From the NCBI GenBank assembly GCA_016787785.1, contig JAEUTO010000004.1:62001-126000 (forward strand): DNA of 64,000 nt. The letters are read 5' to 3'. Position 1 is the stretch's first letter. Each line of letters starts with the position of its first letter. Source of the DNA: Bacteroidia bacterium. GTDB lineage: Bacteria; Bacteroidota; Bacteroidia; B-17B0; Aurantibacillaceae. This document shows positions 60,448 to 64,000 of this stretch, one piece after another. The notes under the pieces were generated by a model, which ran no database searches, was not told the origin of the DNA, and saw only the letters and a program-made list of their open reading frames with translations. The position numbers and the translations under genes were made by a program.

Positions 60448-60888
60448 TTAATGACCATTTGCCTTACTTGATAAATGCTCAAAGTGCTTAATTTTATTAC
60501 GCCAATTTAAAACAAAATTCATGGTTTCAATTTTGCTCGTATCATTACTAAATACGTAATTAGCACTTAAATGTTTAAACCTAAAATTTTTAAATCTTCC
60601 TGTTATCACAATATTTTTAATTGTACCTTTTTTATCATAAAAATATTGATCAGTAAAATTTGTTTCAATATCATGCATCCAAAAAGTTATTTTTCTTTTA
60701 AAACTTAATTGACTTCGCATCAGTTTATAATTTTTAGTATTGTAACCTTCAAAAAAGCGATTTATTGATCTGCAATGCTTTTCTCCTGGCGAATAAAATT
60801 GTTGCCCAAATGCGCAACCCCAATTATTAAATAGGATTAAAAGCAATATCAATTTATAGGTTTTACAATTTAAATGCTTACAACTCAT
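60448..60888 (-). CDS. Hypothetical secreted protein
   Basis: A 146-residue protein with a signal peptide (about residues 10-29, ending CAFGQ) and a short domain with NRFFEGYNTKNYKLMRSQLS, the start of an NTF2/DUF-like small domain in appearance, then repeated phenylalanine-lysine strands. No family assigned. It faces the 171-residue gene (29 bp gap) and is divergent from the SprB-repeat gene. A core of the shared element (GTGCCT, 6 nt, TTATTTAACGG at 60937-60927) is upstream, but no -7 box follows at 24 nt. Confidence 0.6.
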   Translation of the reverse strand: MSCKHLNCKTYKLILLLILFNNWGCAFGQQFYSPGEKHCRSINRFFEGYNTKNYKLMRSQLSFKRKITFWMHDIETNFTDQYFYDKKGTIKNIVITGRFKNFRFKHLSANYVFSNDTSKIETMNFVLNWRNKIKHFEHLSSKANGH

Positions 60889-61000
60889 AAACGTAAATAT
60901 CCTAATTAACTGCCGAAAATATTAAACCGTTAAATAAATAAAAAGGCACTAAGGGTTTAACGATATATATTAGACTTAATTTAGGTTCAAAAATCAAATC

Positions 61001-64000
61001 ATGAATAAATTCTTTGTATCTATTTTATTGTTCATTGCAACTTTTAAGTTGTTCGCTCAAACATCACTAGTGCCAGGTGATATTGCATTTTCTGGATATA
61101 CTTCAAATACACTATCCGGCGATGAGTTTTCATTTGTTTTACTAAAAAACATAAGTGCAGGAACATCTATAAATTTCACTGACAATGGTTGGTTAGGAGC
61201 TCCTACAAATACTTTTCGTACAGGCGAAACCACTGTCACTTGGGTGAGCCCTTCAGCCTTAGTCGCTGGTATTGAAATTAAAATAAATGGCACAACTGCA
61301 ACTTTTGTTGGTGGAGGTCCCGCAGGGTCGGTTACAGGAACAGCATTAAGTCTTTCTACTGTTGGAGATCAGGTGTTGGCTTATCAAGGCTCTGTCAGTT
61401 CGCCAACTTTTATAAGTGCAATTCATATGAATGTTTTTGTTAACGGAATAGACCCCTTTAATTTTACATCTACTTCAGCAGTTTGGGATGGCTCAGTAAA
61501 TTCGGTAAGTGGGAGTGGATTACCTCCAGGACTTACAACTTCTATAAATGCTATTTGGATAGGGGTTCAAGCCGTTTCTTCTTCCGAATTTGATAATTCG
61601 CATTTTACCGGGTGCAACTTAAACTTATCTACCATTGCTTTAACTAGATCCGCACTTAATGATATGACTAATTGGACATCTGATAATTTACTACCTCCCG
61701 GTTTTCTTTTACCAACAGCATGTCCTTATTTAACTTCTCCTTGTATAACCCCAACTTTAAGTTTATCTGGTCAAACAAATGTACTATGCAATGGCGGTAG
61801 TACAGGAAGCGCAACTATGAGTGCAAGTGGTGGCTCTCCATTTACCTATACGTGGAGCCCAAGTGGTGGCAATGCTGCAACAGCAACAGGTTTGTCAGCA
61901 GGTATTTATACGTGTGTAACCACCAATAGTTGTGGTAGCACTGCATTAAGCACAGTTCAAATTACGCAACCCGCTTCTGCATTAGCAACAGCAACTGCTG
62001 TAACTAATGTATTGTGTTTTGGTGGAAGTACAGGATCAGCAACAGTTACAGCAAGTGGTGGCACTCCGGGTTATACCTATTTATGGAGCGGCGCTCAAAC
62101 TACTTCGGTAATTAGCGGTCAAACAGCCGGTGTAAAAACAGTAACAGTAACCGATGCTAATGGTTGCACCAGTACAAAAGGTGTAACAGTTACTCAACCT
62201 GGCTCTGCGTTAAGCACAGCAACTGCGGTTACAAATGTATTGTGTTTTGGTAATTCTACAGGCGCCGCTACTGTAAATGCAAGTGGCGGTACTCCGGGTT
62301 ATACGTATTTATGGAATGGTGCTCAAACTACTTCTGTTATTTCAGGTCAAACTGCAGGAGTAAAAACAGTAACCGTAACCGATGCTAATGGTTGCACCAG
62401 TACAAAAAGTGTAACGGTTACTCAACCGGGTAGCGGTGTTAGCTCTTCAACTACGGTTACAAACATATTATGTAATGGTAATAGCACAGGCGCAGCTACA
62501 GTTATGGCAAGCGGTGGTTCTCCCGGCTATACCTATTTGTGGAGTGGTGCTCAAACTACTTCAGTTATTTCAGGTCAAACCGCGGGAGTTAAAACAGTAA
62601 CTGTTACCGATATAAATGGATGTACAAATGTAAATTCTGTTTCAATTACCCAGCCTGCTCTTTTATCGGCAACTCAATCTCAAACAAATATCACATGTGT
62701 AATAAATGGTGCAGGTAATGTAAATGTAAGTGGTGGTGCCGGTAGCTACACACATTCATGGTCTCCTTCTGGTGGAACAGGTTCAACAGCCATTAGTTTA
62801 AGCGCTGGTAATTACACCTGCGAAATTAAAGATGCAAACCTCTGTTCTCTCTTAAAAACATTTACAATTACTTCTAACACCACGCCACCATCTGTTGCAA
62901 TTTCAGGTACTAATCAAATTTGTAACGGGCAAAGTGTTTTACTTACTGCTAGCGGCGCTACCTCTTATAGCTGGAGCACTGGTGCCGTTACATCAACTAT
63001 TGCACCTAGCCCTGTTACAACTTCTACATATATTGTTACTGGTACTAATTCAGTTAATGGTTGCACAAACATAGCTACTCAGATAGTAACTGTAAATGCA
63101 TTACCAACTATTAGTGTAAATAGCGGTACTATTTGTTCTGGGCAATCCTTTACAATTATTCCTAATGGTGCAAATACTTATACTATCCAAGGTGGGAGCG
63201 CTGTTGTATCTCCAACGGCAACTTCTAGCTACACAGTAATTGGTACAAGTATTGCTGGCTGCATATCCCCTTCTTTTGCCACTTCAAATGTCACTGTAAT
63301 TGCAACGCCAACTTTATCAATCACAAATGGAACTATTTGCCCAGGGAATTCTTTTACCTTAAATCCCTTAGGCGCCAATACATATACTTACTTAAATGGT
63401 GGTTCTATTGTTACACCTACAATTAGCAATTCTTATTCGGTTATTGGTACAAGTTCAACTGGTTGTGTAAGCTCTAATACAGCTATTGCTGTTATTACCG
63501 TTACCAATATAAACGTAACTATTACAGGTAGCAACACTATTTGTAGCGGTCAATCTGCATTTTTAATTGCAAATGGTGCAACAACGTATAGTTGGAGTAA
63601 TGGCCCAATTACAAACACCATCGCACCAACACCCACAATTAATACAACTTATAGTGTTACTGGTATTAGCGGTTCCTGCACAAATACCGCCCAGTTTAAT
63701 TTAACTGTAAACGCCTTACCTTCTTTGTCAATTACTGGTAATCCTGTAATATGCGATGGCGCAACGGTTAATTTAACAGCCAGTGGTGCTAATACATATT
63801 CATGGAGTATGGGTCCAACTACAAATACGATTGCAGTTACCCCAACTACAAATGTAACTTATAGCGTTACCGGCTTGGATATAAATGGTTGTTCTAATAT
63901 TGCTGTGCAATCTGTTACAGTTAATCCAACGCCCACTTTGTCCGTTAACAATGGTACTATTTGTCCTGGCGGTTCATTTACAATTTCTCCTAGTGGCGCA
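61001..64000 (+). CDS. SprB-repeat and Ig-like surface adhesin, N-terminal 1000 residues
   Basis: An open frame from ATG 61001 to the window end (1000 codons, incomplete). It has a signal peptide (MNKFFVSILLFIATFKLFAQ) and an N-terminal domain of about 230 residues (GDIAFSGYTSNTLSGDEFSFVLLKNISAGTSINFTDNGW), as found at the start of large Bacteroidota adhesins. Four SprB-type repeats follow (CFGGSTGSATVTASGGTPGYTYLWS), three of them tandem units of 228 bp, then an Ig-like array (VSISGTNQICNGQSVLLTASGATSYSW and PTISVNSGTICSGQSFTI units). A sorting domain is expected beyond the window. SprB proteins are exported by the type IX system and serve gliding and adhesion. Confidence 0.88.
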   Translation, partial: MNKFFVSILLFIATFKLFAQTSLVPGDIAFSGYTSNTLSGDEFSFVLLKNISAGTSINFTDNGWLGAPTNTFRTGETTVTWVSPSALVAGIEIKINGTTATFVGGGPAGSVTGTALSLSTVGDQVLAYQGSVSSPTFISAIHMNVFVNGIDPFNFTSTSAVWDGSVNSVSGSGLPPGLTTSINAIWIGVQAVSSSEFDNSHFTGCNLNLSTIALTRSALNDMTNWTSDNLLPPGFLLPTACPYLTSPCITPTLSLSGQTNVLCNGGSTGSATMSASGGSPFTYTWSPSGGNAATATGLSAGIYTCVTTNSCGSTALSTVQITQPASALATATAVTNVLCFGGSTGSATVTASGGTPGYTYLWSGAQTTSVISGQTAGVKTVTVTDANGCTSTKGVTVTQPGSALSTATAVTNVLCFGNSTGAATVNASGGTPGYTYLWNGAQTTSVISGQTAGVKTVTVTDANGCTSTKSVTVTQPGSGVSSSTTVTNILCNGNSTGAATVMASGGSPGYTYLWSGAQTTSVISGQTAGVKTVTVTDINGCTNVNSVSITQPALLSATQSQTNITCVINGAGNVNVSGGAGSYTHSWSPSGGTGSTAISLSAGNYTCEIKDANLCSLLKTFTITSNTTPPSVAISGTNQICNGQSVLLTASGATSYSWSTGAVTSTIAPSPVTTSTYIVTGTNSVNGCTNIATQIVTVNALPTISVNSGTICSGQSFTIIPNGANTYTIQGGSAVVSPTATSSYTVIGTSIAGCISPSFATSNVTVIATPTLSITNGTICPGNSFTLNPLGANTYTYLNGGSIVTPTISNSYSVIGTSSTGCVSSNTAIAVITVTNINVTITGSNTICSGQSAFLIANGATTYSWSNGPITNTIAPTPTINTTYSVTGISGSCTNTAQFNLTVNALPSLSITGNPVICDGATVNLTASGANTYSWSMGPTTNTIAVTPTTNVTYSVTGLDINGCSNIAVQSVTVNPTPTLSVNNGTICPGGSFTISPSGA
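61994..62677 (+). repeat. Three tandem 228-bp SprB repeats
   Basis: Units begin at 61994, 62222 and 62450, exactly 228 bp apart (76 residues each), with high identity; a fourth, diverged unit follows. Each encodes T-x-VTNVLCxGxSTGxATVxASGG-xPGYTYLWxGAQTTSVISGQTAGVKTVTVTDANGCT. Confidence 0.85.

Noticed and set aside
61057-61293. 78-residue minus-strand frame inside the adhesin gene
   Set aside because: The plus strand is an uninterrupted 1000-codon frame with a signal peptide and known repeats.
61994-62677. CRISPR-like regular repeats
   Set aside because: The 228-bp units are coding SprB repeats in frame, without spacers of unique sequence.

Overview
The window is AT-rich Bacteroidota DNA. 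Three things support this. Many secreted proteins end in type IX secretion (T9SS) sorting domains, including a gliding-motility type CHU_C domain and an SprB-repeat adhesin. Promoter-like boxes match the Bacteroidota -7 consensus TAnnTTTG. Ribosome binding sites are mostly weak. A gliding or surface-colonising Flavobacteriales/Sphingobacteriales/Cytophagales-like organism is likely; no marker allows a finer placement.

Layout. Positions 1-20.1 kb are mostly core genes: a minus-strand cluster (TPR protein, phosphosulfolactate synthase-like protein, rhodanese, DedA), a four-gene iron-type cluster (DUF4856, imelysin-like, HTTM, TonB receptor) with paired inverted repeats in its control regions, an acyl-CoA dehydrogenase, AnmK, a cysteine-less alkyltransferase-like protein, a TPR/SpoIIE phosphatase that seems to start at AUU, GltX, small membrane proteins, an amidohydrolase, an aminotransferase and tRNA-Cys with its terminator.

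Positions 20.1-51.6 kb are accessory: a run of T9SS cargo genes (beta-propeller-like DFDPS proteins, SBBP/Ig-like proteins, two M43-type metalloproteases, a LamG/CHU_C protein), small Cys-rich lipoproteins, an XRE regulator, a Y_Y_Y histidine kinase with a LytTR response regulator, and a two-gene family of unknown secreted proteins, one with MORN repeats. Several genes are broken. Many share a promoter architecture not expected from the general consensus: TTATTTAACGG, exactly 24 nt, then TAnnTTTG, often preceded by GTKNCA-like bases 6 nt upstream.

Positions 52.5-59.8 kb hold a compact peptide-export locus: a protein that fuses a C39-like domain without catalytic Cys, a VKOR domain and a thioredoxin-like domain; an array of double-glycine-leader Cys-rich peptides (two intact, one frameshifted, one or two decayed); a C39-peptidase ABC transporter; and a HlyD-type adaptor. 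Together these look like a system that cleaves, exports and disulfide-bonds small six-cysteine peptides. The array grew by duplication of a unit that carried along the 3' end of the VKOR gene. The window ends inside a large SprB-repeat adhesin.
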